Source of the DNA: UBA1429 sp964482225
GTDB lineage: Bacteria; Chloroflexota; Anaerolineae; UBA1429
Assembly (NCBI GenBank): GCA_964482225.1
Contig: CAYZWT010000005.1
Span: 80,729-144,728 of the forward strand
Length of the DNA stretch: 64,000 nucleotides
Reading direction: 5' to 3'
Shown: positions 43,822 through 51,431 of the stretch, piece after piece
Layout of the letters: each line of letters starts with the position of its first letter
Position numbering within the stretch: the stretch's first letter is position 1
The notes under the pieces: generated by a model
The model's input: the letters and a program-made list of their open reading frames with translations, nothing else
What the model was told of the DNA's origin: nothing
The model's database searches: none
Program-made: the position numbers and the translations under genes

Positions 43822-43945
43822 GTGTGTCCTCCTACAGACTGCTTTCATACAGCGTGTGTCCGCCCGGAACGCGCTCCGGGCGGCGCAAAACAAGAGCCCG
43901 CGTCACGTGGGTTGCTACCGGTCGTCCGTGATCGGGCATGGCTTG

Positions 43946-43973
43946 ATTATACGCCGTTTCGAGCCCTTCGCAA
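43946..43973 (-). promoter_or_regulatory. Promoter of the O-methyltransferase-ABC exporter pair
   Basis: Minus strand: TTGCGA (43973-43968), 16-nt spacer, TATAAT (43951-43946). A leader of about 115 nt follows, containing the perfect hairpin CCGCCCGGA/TCCGGGCGG without a T-run. Confidence 0.65.
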
Positions 43974-44068
43974 CCTTGTGCGCGCGTGGGAGAGCATTCG
44001 TGACCGCTCAGAATTGAGGGGAAGGGTCCATGGACGCGTGTGCAAACAGCTACGTGCGCCAAGGCGCC

Positions 44069-44090
44069 GGAGGGCGGGCGTCTCGCCCGC
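44069..44090. repeat. Dispersed palindrome, copy 4
   Basis: Same element as 19935, differing only at the last base. It sits in the 425-nt gap 43822-44246, which otherwise shows the promoter at 43946 and a stem pairing 44189-44195 with 44211-44217, but no gene. Confidence 0.8.
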
Positions 44091-44246
44091 GCCCCAATGC
44101 TCCATGCCGACGTGCCTGACGTATTGGCCGCTCTTCGCCCCAAGTGCGAACAGATGCGAGCATGCAGGCCCCTGTCACTGCCAGAGCCGCCCCTGCGCCT
44201 GATGACGCAAAAGGGCGGCCCTGTGCGAGGAACGATGTGACGGCGT

Positions 44247-44816
44247 TCAGTCTGCGGCGGGCACCTGCTGGAGATACATGCTCGCGGCCCAGACCGTCTC
44301 TCCGTCCAGGTAGAGCTGCTTCCACCACAGGCCGCTGACGTACTTGTCACTGGCGCCGGTACCCTCGAGGATGGTGCCGTACGGGACAATGCGCACAACC
44401 GGACCGTTCAGGCCGGCAGCGGAGCGCAGGCGCAGGCCAATGGACGAGGTGACCTTGAATCCGTCGCCCTCGAAAAAGCCCATCGGCTCCTCATAGCCGG
44501 GATAGTTGGCCAGGTAGGCCGACGCGACCCAGCCCTCAAAGTCGCCGGCGCGCCGCGTCACATCCACGCTGCTCCAGCGGATGCCCTGCGCCCAGATCGG
44601 GTCCCCGCTGACGCGCACATCTTCGCCATTGAACAGCACCAGGACGATGGGGTCCGTCAGGCTAGGCCCGCTGCGCATGCGTAGGCCCAACCAGGCATTG
44701 ACCACGTGGGTCCACTCGGCGGCCTCTGGGGGCGCGGCGCCGGCCGCCATCGGCAGGGCCAAGGACCCCAGGAGCAGCAGCGTGGCGAGCAAGATCAGTA
44801 GCGGTTTACGGGACAT
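44247..44816 (-). CDS. Secreted protein with two SH3-like (bacterial SH3) domains
   Basis: 189 aa. A signal peptide covers about 1-27 (LLILLATLLLLGSLALPMAAGAA is its core region). Two repeats follow: WLGLRMRSGPSLTDPIV...VASAYL (about 42-105) and IGLRLRSAAGLNGPVV...AASMYLQQ (about 120-185). SH3b domains typically bind cell-wall peptides or act as targeting modules. No catalytic domain. The ATG at 44816 has AAGGAGG at good spacing. Own promoter at 44963. Confidence 0.85.
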   Translation of the reverse strand: MSRKPLLILLATLLLLGSLALPMAAGAAPPEAAEWTHVVNAWLGLRMRSGPSLTDPIVLVLFNGEDVRVSGDPIWAQGIRWSSVDVTRRAGDFEGWVASAYLANYPGYEEPMGFFEGDGFKVTSSIGLRLRSAAGLNGPVVRIVPYGTILEGTGASDKYVSGLWWKQLYLDGETVWAASMYLQQVPAAD

Positions 44817-44962
44817 CGTTTCCTCCTTGTTGTCTGCTAGGGCTCTGACTGTGGCGCGATCCGATTTGGAAGCCTGACCTCTGGTGGCTATCTGCCTGGC
44901 CCGAGTACCCAATCGCGGGTGCGCGTCCATACACAAGGCCACGCTGGTCCTCCATTGCAGCT

Positions 44963-44992
44963 ATTATACCGCAAGTGGAGGCGAAAAAACAA
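44963..44992 (-). promoter_or_regulatory. Promoter of the SH3-domain protein gene
   Basis: Minus strand: TTGTTT (44992-44987), 18-nt spacer, perfect TATAAT (44968-44963). Confidence 0.65.
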
Positions 44993-45026
44993 GCGTATTT
45001 CACAACTTTTTCACGTCACTTTGGTC

Positions 45027-45055
45027 TTGCCTCTGCGTTAGGTCGCTGCTAGAAT
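45027..45055 (+). promoter_or_regulatory. Promoter of the USP-DUF389 gene (leaderless)
   Basis: TTGCCT (45027-45032), 17-nt spacer, TAGAAT (45050-45055). Seven bases separate the -10 from the ATG at 45063, so transcription should start at the A of the start codon or within a base or two of it. Confidence 0.65.
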
Positions 45056-45062
45056 CCATCCC

Positions 45063-46970
45063 ATGCAAATAGAGAATACTCCCGGCGCGTCTTTTCGTAT
45101 CCTGATCGCCGTAGGCGAGCCAGATCACCTGGCCGTGCTGCTGGCTTTGTCGGCGCCGCTGGCGCGCGCCCGCCAAGGCCGCGTCACGGCCCTATATGTG
45201 GGTACCAGCGAGTCGCCGCCGGCCTGGTTCCAGATCCCGGAGCACTATCAGGATGTGGTCGATCCGCCCGTGGTGGTGAACGATACCGATGTGGGCGGGG
45301 CGGTGTTGGCCCATGCCCGCAAGCTAGAGCCGGACCTGTTGTTTTTGCACTGGCGCGGGCGCCCCACGCGCGGGCGCTATCTCCTGGGCCGCACCCTCGA
45401 CCCGGTGATCGAATACGCCCCTTGCGATGTAGCCGTCGTGCGCGTGAGTGAGCCGCCGGAGGCGTTCGTGGCGCGCATGGAGAGCCTCGAACGGGTGCTT
45501 GTGCCCTCAGGGGGCGGCCCCAACGCCTCTCTCGCCCTGGCCCTGGGCTTGGATCTGTCGCCACAGGCGGAGGTCACGGCGCTACGTGTGGCCAGCCCCA
45601 ACATGGGCGCAACGGCCATCTCGGCGCAATGGGCCATTCTCCGCTCAGCCGTGGAGCCTTTTCAGGAGAGCGGACGGACCCAGCCCCGGGTCGTCCTCTC
45701 CTCCGGTGTGGTGGATGGCATTCTGCAGGAGGCCGCTGAGGGGTATGACATGGTCCTGATCGGGGCGACGGGCGAGAGCTTTGTGGATCGCCTCGTCTTT
45801 GGGAATCTCCCCCAGGAGCTCGCCCAAAAGGCCGCTGTCCCCGTCGTGATCGTACGTCGCTGCGGAAACATGCCCTCGGCGGCCCTGCGGCGCATTCGCT
45901 GGCGCATCATCAACCTGATGACCCAGCTTGCCACGGAGGAGCGCATCGCCGTCTACCGGCAGGTGCGCCGCGCCGCCCGCCCTGATCGTGACTATTATGT
46001 GATGATGACCCTGGCCGCCGGCATCGCCTCTTTTGGCCTGCTGCTCAGCAGCGCCGCCGTTATCATCGGCGCTATGGTGGTGGCCCCCATGATGTCGGCT
46101 TTGATCGGCGTGGGCATGGGCATTGTGCAGGGCGACGCCCCGCTGTTGCGGCTATCGTTACGTACTGTGACCATGGGCACCGGCATCGTCATTCTTGTCA
46201 GCGGACTTGTGGGCTTGATGGCGCCGGGGGCGCAGCTCACCGGCGAGATGCTGGCGCGCACCAGCCCCAACTTACTAGACCTGGCGGTGGCGCTGATCTC
46301 GGGCGCCGCTGCGGCCTATGCCAACGCCCGAGAGGATGTGGCCAACGCTCTGCCGGGCATCGCTATTGCGGTGGCCTTGGCGCCGCCCCTGGCAACTCTT
46401 GGGTTGACGGCGGCCCTGGGCGCGCCCCAGGCGGCGATGGGGGCGTTCCTGCTCTTTTTGACCAACCTGGTGGGCATTGTGGCCGCTGTGGCGGTTGTCT
46501 TTCTCTGGATGGGCTTTCGCCCGAACATCGTCGAAGAGCCCAGGGCGCGTACCTTTCGGGGGGGCGTGTTGGGCACCGTCATCCTTTGCGCGGCGGTGAC
46601 CGTGGTCCTGGGTGTGCTGAGCGCCCGCAGTCTGCGCGAGAACGCCTTGCGCCAGCAGGTCTCGCGGCTCTTGGAGCAACGCATCTCGTTGCTCGGGCAA
46701 GGGGCGCAGGTATCGAGTTGGACGATGCAGACCGGTTCTGTCGTGGCGATCAAGCTCTCCGTAGAGACCGATCACGATCTCTCGATAACCCAGGTGCTGC
46801 AATTGCAGCTCGCGCTGGAAGAGGGTATTCGCCGGCCGGTGGCCCTGGATGTGACGGTCATTCCGGTACGCAGACTGGCGCCCTCGTTGCCCGCCGAGTC
46901 GCGCGCCCCGCCAGGGGACGCTCCGCAACTGATCGCAAAAGGCCCCACGCCATATGGCGTGGGGCCTTGA
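45063..46970 (+). CDS. Tandem universal-stress domains fused to a DUF389 membrane domain
   Basis: 635 aa. Residues 1-135 and 140-270 form two UspA-like domains. The first has RILIAVGEPDHLAVLLALSAPL and ends CDVAVVRVSEPP. The second starts RVLVPSGGGPNASLAL and ends with a nucleotide-binding-like GATGESFVDRLVFGNLP and VPVVIVRR. Residues about 310-520 form the DUF389 membrane domain (GLLLSSAAVIIGAMVVAPMM, AAAAYANAREDVANALPG, VALAPPLATLGL), six or more helices, followed by a soluble tail. DUF389 function is unknown to me; the USP part suggests nucleotide-dependent control. No Shine-Dalgarno sequence precedes the ATG, consistent with a leaderless mRNA. Confidence 0.88.
   Translation: MQIENTPGASFRILIAVGEPDHLAVLLALSAPLARARQGRVTALYVGTSESPPAWFQIPEHYQDVVDPPVVVNDTDVGGAVLAHARKLEPDLLFLHWRGRPTRGRYLLGRTLDPVIEYAPCDVAVVRVSEPPEAFVARMESLERVLVPSGGGPNASLALALGLDLSPQAEVTALRVASPNMGATAISAQWAILRSAVEPFQESGRTQPRVVLSSGVVDGILQEAAEGYDMVLIGATGESFVDRLVFGNLPQELAQKAAVPVVIVRRCGNMPSAALRRIRWRIINLMTQLATEERIAVYRQVRRAARPDRDYYVMMTLAAGIASFGLLLSSAAVIIGAMVVAPMMSALIGVGMGIVQGDAPLLRLSLRTVTMGTGIVILVSGLVGLMAPGAQLTGEMLARTSPNLLDLAVALISGAAAAYANAREDVANALPGIAIAVALAPPLATLGLTAALGAPQAAMGAFLLFLTNLVGIVAAVAVVFLWMGFRPNIVEEPRARTFRGGVLGTVILCAAVTVVLGVLSARSLRENALRQQVSRLLEQRISLLGQGAQVSSWTMQTGSVVAIKLSVETDHDLSITQVLQLQLALEEGIRRPVALDVTVIPVRRLAPSLPAESRAPPGDAPQLIAKGPTPYGVGP
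46941..46966. terminator. Perfect 26-bp palindrome acting as a bidirectional terminator, inside the DUF389 coding end
   Basis: The core CCACGCCATATGGCGTGG is extended by GGCC on each side. On the minus strand it is followed by TTTTG, fitting termination of efp (stop 19 nt upstream on that strand). On the plus strand only TT follows. It lies within the last codons of the USP-DUF389 gene. Confidence 0.65.
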
Positions 46971-46984
46971 CGTGCGTCAATGGC

Positions 46985-47542
46985 CTAGACGCGGGTCAGG
47001 TAGGTGCCTGTGCGGGTGTCAATCCGCAGCACATCGCCATCTTGCACGAACAGGGGCACGTTCAACTTGAGCCCCGTCTCCAGGATGACCTCTTTGGTGG
47101 CGCCCGTGGCCGTATCGCCCGCATAGCCGGGCGGCGCCTCGGTTACGCGGAGCTCGACCGTGATGGGGATCTCGATATCCAACGGCTCGCCCTCGTACGA
47201 CATGATCTCGATGGTTGTGCCCTCTTTGAGGTAGAGGATCACATCCTTGAGCGTCTCGTGGGGCAGGGCGGGCTGCTCGTAGGTTTCGGTATCCATAAAG
47301 TAGTAGAACTGCTCGTCACTATAGAGATATTGCACCGTGCGATGGTCGAGGCGGACGTCCTCGATCTTGTCGCCCGAGTTAAAGTTCTGGTTGGTGATGG
47401 AACCGGTCCGCAAATTGCGCAGCTTGGTGCGGATGATAGCTCCTCCGCGCCCCGGCTTGTAGTGATCGTACTCGAGCACGCGGTAGATATCGCCATCCTT
47501 GGTAAAGGCGACGCCTTTACGTAATTGCGTAACCGGAATCAT
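46985..47542 (-). CDS. efp: Elongation factor P
   Basis: 185 aa, three-domain EF-P. Domain I holds the loop KPGRGGAIIRTKLRNLRTG with Arg at position 32, where many bacteria have Lys. Then FNSGDKIEDVRLDHRTVQYLY and the C-terminal GDTATGATKEVILETGLKLNVPLFVQDGD-type signature in domain III. EF-P relieves ribosome stalling at proline runs, relevant to the Pro-rich proteins encoded here. Arg32 is the residue rhamnosylated by EarP in some proteobacteria; no EarP, EpmA or YmfI-like gene is in the window. The ATG at 47542 has GAGGAGG. Confidence 0.96.
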   Translation of the reverse strand: MIPVTQLRKGVAFTKDGDIYRVLEYDHYKPGRGGAIIRTKLRNLRTGSITNQNFNSGDKIEDVRLDHRTVQYLYSDEQFYYFMDTETYEQPALPHETLKDVILYLKEGTTIEIMSYEGEPLDIEIPITVELRVTEAPPGYAGDTATGATKEVILETGLKLNVPLFVQDGDVLRIDTRTGTYLTRV

Positions 47543-47585
47543 GTTTCCTCCTCAGCGCCACACCGGCGTATTATGTATCCTGCCG

Positions 47586-47613
47586 ATTATATACATCCTC
47601 CCTCGTACGGCAA
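47586..47613 (-). promoter_or_regulatory. Promoter of efp
   Basis: Minus strand: TTGCCG (47613-47608), 16-nt spacer, perfect TATAAT (47591-47586), with a leader of about 40 nt. Confidence 0.75.
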
Positions 47614-47649
47614 AATGGCACGCGGGCTCCGCCTGGGCTCGGGCTCGGC

Positions 47650-47678
47650 TTGTGCATTGCGCCGTTGTTCGGTACAAT
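47650..47678 (+). promoter_or_regulatory. Putative promoter of the RNA methyltransferase gene
   Basis: TTGTGC (47650-47655), 17-nt spacer, TACAAT (47673-47678), about 30 nt before the ATG at 47710. Confidence 0.5.
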
Positions 47679-47709
47679 GCGACCATCACATGAGAAAGCG
47701 AGCGCACGT

Positions 47710-48831
47710 ATGCCCCGCGCCAGCCGCCCGACCGACTATTACCTGCACACCCTGCCCGGCATCGAGGGCATCGCCTGGGAAGAGATCCAGGAGCGCGCCG
47801 ACTCTGCCGCGCTGCAAGGGTACAAGGTGGTGCCCAGCCGCAATGGGATCGTCCTGTTTGCCGCCCAGGCCGAGCCCGCCGAGCTCCTGGCTCTTCGGAC
47901 GGGAGAGGATCTGTTCTGGACCGTGATGCGCATTCCGGATCTGCCCTGGGGCCGCGAGGGGCTGGAGATGGTGCGCGCCCGCCTTCTGGACGGGCTATCT
48001 CTGAACCACGGGCTCAACCTGTTGCGCTCCCTGCGCCCGCTGCACAATGCCCAGCCCGTCACCTTTCGCGTCATCGCGCGCATCGTGAGCAAGAACCAAC
48101 CCTACCGGCGCTCTGATCTGGCCGAGGTAGTGACCAAGGCCGTTCGGAACCGCACCCGCCGCCAGTGGAAGGCCGTCCAACAGGGGGAGCAAGTGGAGCT
48201 ATGGGCCAACCTGCTGGGGCGCGAGCTGCTGTTGGGGTTGCGTCTCTCGGATGAGAGCATGCGTCACCGGCCCTACCAGCAGGTGCATCTGCCCGCGACG
48301 CTGCGCCCCTCGATGGCGGCGGCCATGGTGCGCCTCACCCGACCCTCTGCCCACGACGTCTTTCTGGACCCCATGTGCGGCACCGGCACCCTGCTGATCG
48401 AACGCGGCCTGCACGGGCGCCATCGCCTGCTCCTGGGCGGAGATATAGATCAGGCCGCCATCCTGGCAGCCCAGGAGAACATTGGCCGCCAGCACCGCCC
48501 CAGGGAGTTGCTCCTCTGGGATGCCGGGCGCCTGCCGTTGGCGGCGGGCAGCGTGGATCGCGTCGCCAGCAATCTGCCCTTTGGCAAGCAGTTGGGCAGG
48601 CCGCGCGAGCTGCCCATCCTCTATCAACGGTTCGCCGCCGAGCTGGACCGCCTGCTCAGCCCTGACGGCCGGGCCGTGTTGCTGACCAGCGAGATCCGCA
48701 CGTTGCGGGCCGCGCTACAGGGACAAGAGGGGCTGGCGCTGGGACGCAACTATACAGTTGACCTGCTGGGGCAGCCTGCAACCATTCAGCTTGTGGAACG
48801 GGCCCATCAACAGGGTTCAAGGGGAGCTTGA
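47710..48831 (+). CDS. THUMP/UPF0020-type RNA guanine-N2 methyltransferase (Trm14/TrmN-like)
   Basis: 373 aa. It starts with DYYLHTLPGIEGIAWEEI, the typical N-terminal ferredoxin-like part. A THUMP-like region runs to about 170 (VTFRVIARIVSKNQPYRRSDL). The methyltransferase has LDPMCGTGTLLIE (SAM motif I) and the catalytic SNLPFGKQLG, a form of the N-P-P-[YF] motif of amino-group methylators. Likely target is a tRNA guanine, as in Trm14/TrmN, but rRNA is possible. The ATG at 47710 begins just before homology; it lacks a strong Shine-Dalgarno sequence. It is followed at 1 nt by the FAD oxidoreductase. Confidence 0.88.
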   Translation: MPRASRPTDYYLHTLPGIEGIAWEEIQERADSAALQGYKVVPSRNGIVLFAAQAEPAELLALRTGEDLFWTVMRIPDLPWGREGLEMVRARLLDGLSLNHGLNLLRSLRPLHNAQPVTFRVIARIVSKNQPYRRSDLAEVVTKAVRNRTRRQWKAVQQGEQVELWANLLGRELLLGLRLSDESMRHRPYQQVHLPATLRPSMAAAMVRLTRPSAHDVFLDPMCGTGTLLIERGLHGRHRLLLGGDIDQAAILAAQENIGRQHRPRELLLWDAGRLPLAAGSVDRVASNLPFGKQLGRPRELPILYQRFAAELDRLLSPDGRAVLLTSEIRTLRAALQGQEGLALGRNYTVDLLGQPATIQLVERAHQQGSRGA

Positions 48832-48832
48832 G

Positions 48833-50074
48833 ATGAAGCACTATACAGAGCCGGCCCGCGAGATCCCCATCGCCCGCGAGATGGATGTGATCGTTGTTGG
48901 GGGCGGCCCGGCCGGGGTGGCGGCGGCCATCGCTGCGGGACGCGCCGGCGCCCAGACCCTGTTGGTCGAGCAGTTCGGCTACCTGGGCGGCACGGCCACC
49001 GCTTCCCTCATGGCCTGCATCAACGGCTTTCGCAACCAGGTATCGCCCGATGAGACCCAGGTGGTGCGCGGCATCGCTGAAGAGATCGTGTTGCAGCTCA
49101 AAGAGCTGGACGGCTTGGGGCAGAGCCCCTATGCACAGCGCGAGTTCCCGACCGAGCCGGGCCAGCTCTCGTATAGCTATGCCATCGACACGGAAAAGTT
49201 CAAGTTCGTCCTGATGCGCATGTGCCGAGAGGCAGGCGTCGAGTTGCTGCTGCACACCTACTTTTGCCAGAGCATCGTGCAAGACCGGCGGATGCAGGGC
49301 GTGCTGGTGGAGAACAAATCGGGCCGCCAGGCGCTGCTGGCCAAGGTGGTGATTGACGCCAGCGGCGACGGCGATGTGGCTGCCCGCGCGGGCGTCCCCT
49401 ACTGGCAGACGCGCCGCGTTGAGGCGCCGCGCCTCAACGATGCCCTGATGTATCGGGTGATCCTGGGCGATGGGCGCCCCGCCAACACCATGACCTGCGA
49501 CCTGGGCAGCAGCCATGTGCTGTGGGGCCCGGGCGCCGGGCCGATAGATGCCACCGACGCGGCGGCGCTCTCACAGGCCGAGGTGGACACGCGGCTGCGC
49601 GTGTATGAGGACCTGGCCCGCAAACAGGCCCAAGACCCCGGGCTGGCGGGTGCGCGCATCGTCGAGACGCCGCCCCTGCTGGGCATCCGGCAAACGCGCT
49701 TTATCGAGGGCGAATACAGGCTCACGGCGGAGGACGCCATCTCAGGGCGCCCTTTTGAGGACGCCATCGCCATCAGCCCGTGCCCCATCATCCACTACTA
49801 TGGCTATCGTCGCTACCTGGAGCACGAGGGCTACGAGATCCCCTATCGTTGCCTGGTGCCCGTCCAGGTGGAGAACCTGCTCTTGGCGGGCAGGTGTATC
49901 TCTAGCGATCAAGAGCCCTACGAGTCGCACCGGGCCATGGTGCCCATGATGGCCATCGGCCAGGCTGCGGGCGCGGCGGCGGCCCTGAGCGCAGCGCAAG
50001 GGGCCAGCCCCAGAGAGCTGGATGCACAGGCGGTGCGCGCCCTGCTACGCGCACAGGGCGCCTACCTGCGGTAG
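48833..50074 (+). CDS. FAD-dependent oxidoreductase
   Basis: 413 aa. FAD-binding motif MDVIVVGGGPAGVAAAIAAGRAGA near 17-40, then LVEQFGYLGGTATASLM and the second nucleotide region VVIDASGDGDVAARAGVP. The C-terminus has the FAD motif LLLAGRCISSDQEPYESHRAM. This belongs to the FAD_oxidored family (LGG-T motif), often next to carbohydrate genes and of unknown substrate. The ATG at 48833 has GGGGAG upstream and starts 1 nt after the methyltransferase stop. Confidence 0.9.
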   Translation: MKHYTEPAREIPIAREMDVIVVGGGPAGVAAAIAAGRAGAQTLLVEQFGYLGGTATASLMACINGFRNQVSPDETQVVRGIAEEIVLQLKELDGLGQSPYAQREFPTEPGQLSYSYAIDTEKFKFVLMRMCREAGVELLLHTYFCQSIVQDRRMQGVLVENKSGRQALLAKVVIDASGDGDVAARAGVPYWQTRRVEAPRLNDALMYRVILGDGRPANTMTCDLGSSHVLWGPGAGPIDATDAAALSQAEVDTRLRVYEDLARKQAQDPGLAGARIVETPPLLGIRQTRFIEGEYRLTAEDAISGRPFEDAIAISPCPIIHYYGYRRYLEHEGYEIPYRCLVPVQVENLLLAGRCISSDQEPYESHRAMVPMMAIGQAAGAAAALSAAQGASPRELDAQAVRALLRAQGAYLR

Positions 50075-50111
50075 CTGCGACGCATGAGGGGTCTGGGCCG
50101 GGCGCTGGCCC

Positions 50112-50333
50112 TTACTCGATGTCTGAGGTGCCGCGCTTCCACAGGATCGCGCCGGCGATCAACAGCGCCCCGCCGGCGATGCACAGCCCGGTCACCAGTT
50201 GCGTATTGGCCGGCGCCTCGATCGTGGCCTTGGCGATGACGTGTACGCCAGCCCAGCCCAGCAGCACCAGCCCGATCAAGAACATCCATAGTGCGACAAA
50301 GCCTTCGCTCAAGTCCGTCTCCTCTCGATTCAT
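50112..50333 (-). CDS. Small two-helix membrane protein
   Basis: 73 aa from the ATG at 50333. Two hydrophobic helices (about 13-32, ALWMFLIGLVLLGWAGVHVI, and about 46-64) are joined by a short polar turn. The end is KRGTSDIE. A TTG at 50312 has a better Shine-Dalgarno (AGAGGAG, 7 nt away) and would give a 66-aa protein lacking the polar N-terminus. No family recognised. It converges on the FAD oxidoreductase and follows the lipoprotein gene by 36 nt on the same strand. Confidence 0.6.
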   Translation of the reverse strand: MNREETDLSEGFVALWMFLIGLVLLGWAGVHVIAKATIEAPANTQLVTGLCIAGGALLIAGAILWKRGTSDIE

Positions 50334-50369
50334 ACACAAGGGTCTACGTCAGGGTGCGCCTGGCGCCCG

Positions 50370-51110
50370 CTAATCTATACACATGCCGTCTGTGGATCTG
50401 TCGCGAAAGGCCGGCTTGCGGCTCAGCTCCGAGATCTCGCCATCGCTGCGCACGTGCAGCTCGACGGCGTGGGTCCAGTGCGGGCCACAGCCAAAGACCT
50501 GGGTATGGTACAACAGCAGACGATAGCCATTGGTCGCAGAGGTGACATGGCTATCTCGGATCACCTGCCCCTCGTAAGCATGGTTCGGCTGGCGCGCCAG
50601 GCCATAGAGGGCGTCCAGGCCCGTGGCTGCCAGGGCATAGCTGAGCGCTTCTTCAGGCGACTCGATGGGCGCAAAGAGAGCACGCAGTGCGGCGGCGTCC
50701 TTGATGATGGCGTAGGCGCCCTCGCCATAGATGACATAACGTACATACACCGGCCAAAGCCCGCCGCGCCTCAAGACATAGGCCCCCGAGGCTTGCAGGG
50801 CCTCGTCGCTGCGGGCGGGGTCGTCCTCATGCCAGTGGGGATAGATCTCACACAGGGCGATGGGGTAGGGCGGATCCAGCCCGCCCAGCAGGTCCGGCGC
50901 GGGGCGCATGGCGTCACAGCCCAGGGCCGCCAGGGGGCTATCGGGCTGGCAGCGCGGCCAGCCCGTGGCATCCGTGGGGCAGCCCGCCTCCGCAAAGGGG
51001 GCGTGATCTACCGTCAAGCTGGGCTGCGGGTGGTTGTCAAAGCGCGGCCCCATGCTGCACGCAGCCAACAGCGCCGCCGCCACGATCAAGCATAGAGCCT
51101 GCTTGCGCAT
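50370..51110 (-). CDS. Putative lipoprotein of unknown function
   Basis: 246 aa. Type II signal peptide: RKQALCLIVAAALLAACS, with the lipobox LAAC at about 15-18. The mature part is Cys-containing (at least six cysteines), with YPIALCEIYPHWHEDDPARS and GYRLLLYHTQVFGCGPHWTH. Regions with paired His and Cys could bind metal, but I recognise no family. The ATG at 51110 follows AAGGAACC. The gene ends just before the small membrane protein, probably co-transcribed. Confidence 0.75.
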   Translation of the reverse strand: MRKQALCLIVAAALLAACSMGPRFDNHPQPSLTVDHAPFAEAGCPTDATGWPRCQPDSPLAALGCDAMRPAPDLLGGLDPPYPIALCEIYPHWHEDDPARSDEALQASGAYVLRRGGLWPVYVRYVIYGEGAYAIIKDAAALRALFAPIESPEEALSYALAATGLDALYGLARQPNHAYEGQVIRDSHVTSATNGYRLLLYHTQVFGCGPHWTHAVELHVRSDGEISELSRKPAFRDRSTDGMCID

Positions 51111-51289
51111 GGTTCCTTTCCTCCCGACACGCCACGCTCTCCCGGCCCCGAAACAGCCCGATCCGTCTCTGATCGCTATTGTACCATGAACAGGGTGTGG
51201 CGCGCCATTGCAGCGCTGGCGAGAGCGCGGGATGCGCACAGGCCGCCAGACAAACACGGCGGAATGCTAACGGCGAGGAACATATCCAT

Positions 51290-51319
51290 TTGACATCATA
51301 TCCTACAGAGAGATATAGT
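51290..51319 (+). promoter_or_regulatory. Promoter of the Delta-60 repeat gene
   Basis: Consensus TTGACA (51290-51295), 18-nt spacer, TATAGT (51314-51319). A strong hairpin follows in the leader. Confidence 0.75.
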
Positions 51320-51320
51320 T

Positions 51321-51357
51321 CCACCACATGAACGTGATGCCAAGCATCACGAGGTGG
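51321..51357 (+). promoter_or_regulatory. Hairpin in the leader of the Delta-60 repeat gene
   Basis: CGTGATGC-CAA-GCATCACG (51333-51351), extended by CCACC (51321-51325) with GGTGG (51353-51357). It starts at or next to the predicted transcription start. No T-run follows, so a 5' mRNA-stabilising hairpin or operator is more likely than a terminator. Confidence 0.6.
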
Positions 51358-51431
51358 AGCCATATCAGCGCAAGATCAAGAGACCGGCAGCCATGAGCCG
51401 TCACGCTTTGACATGGAGGAGGCAAGACGCG

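Noticed and set aside
44020..44246. Small gene in the gap before the SH3 protein
   Set aside because: Frames on both strands are short, overlap the dispersed palindrome and have no ribosome-binding sites.
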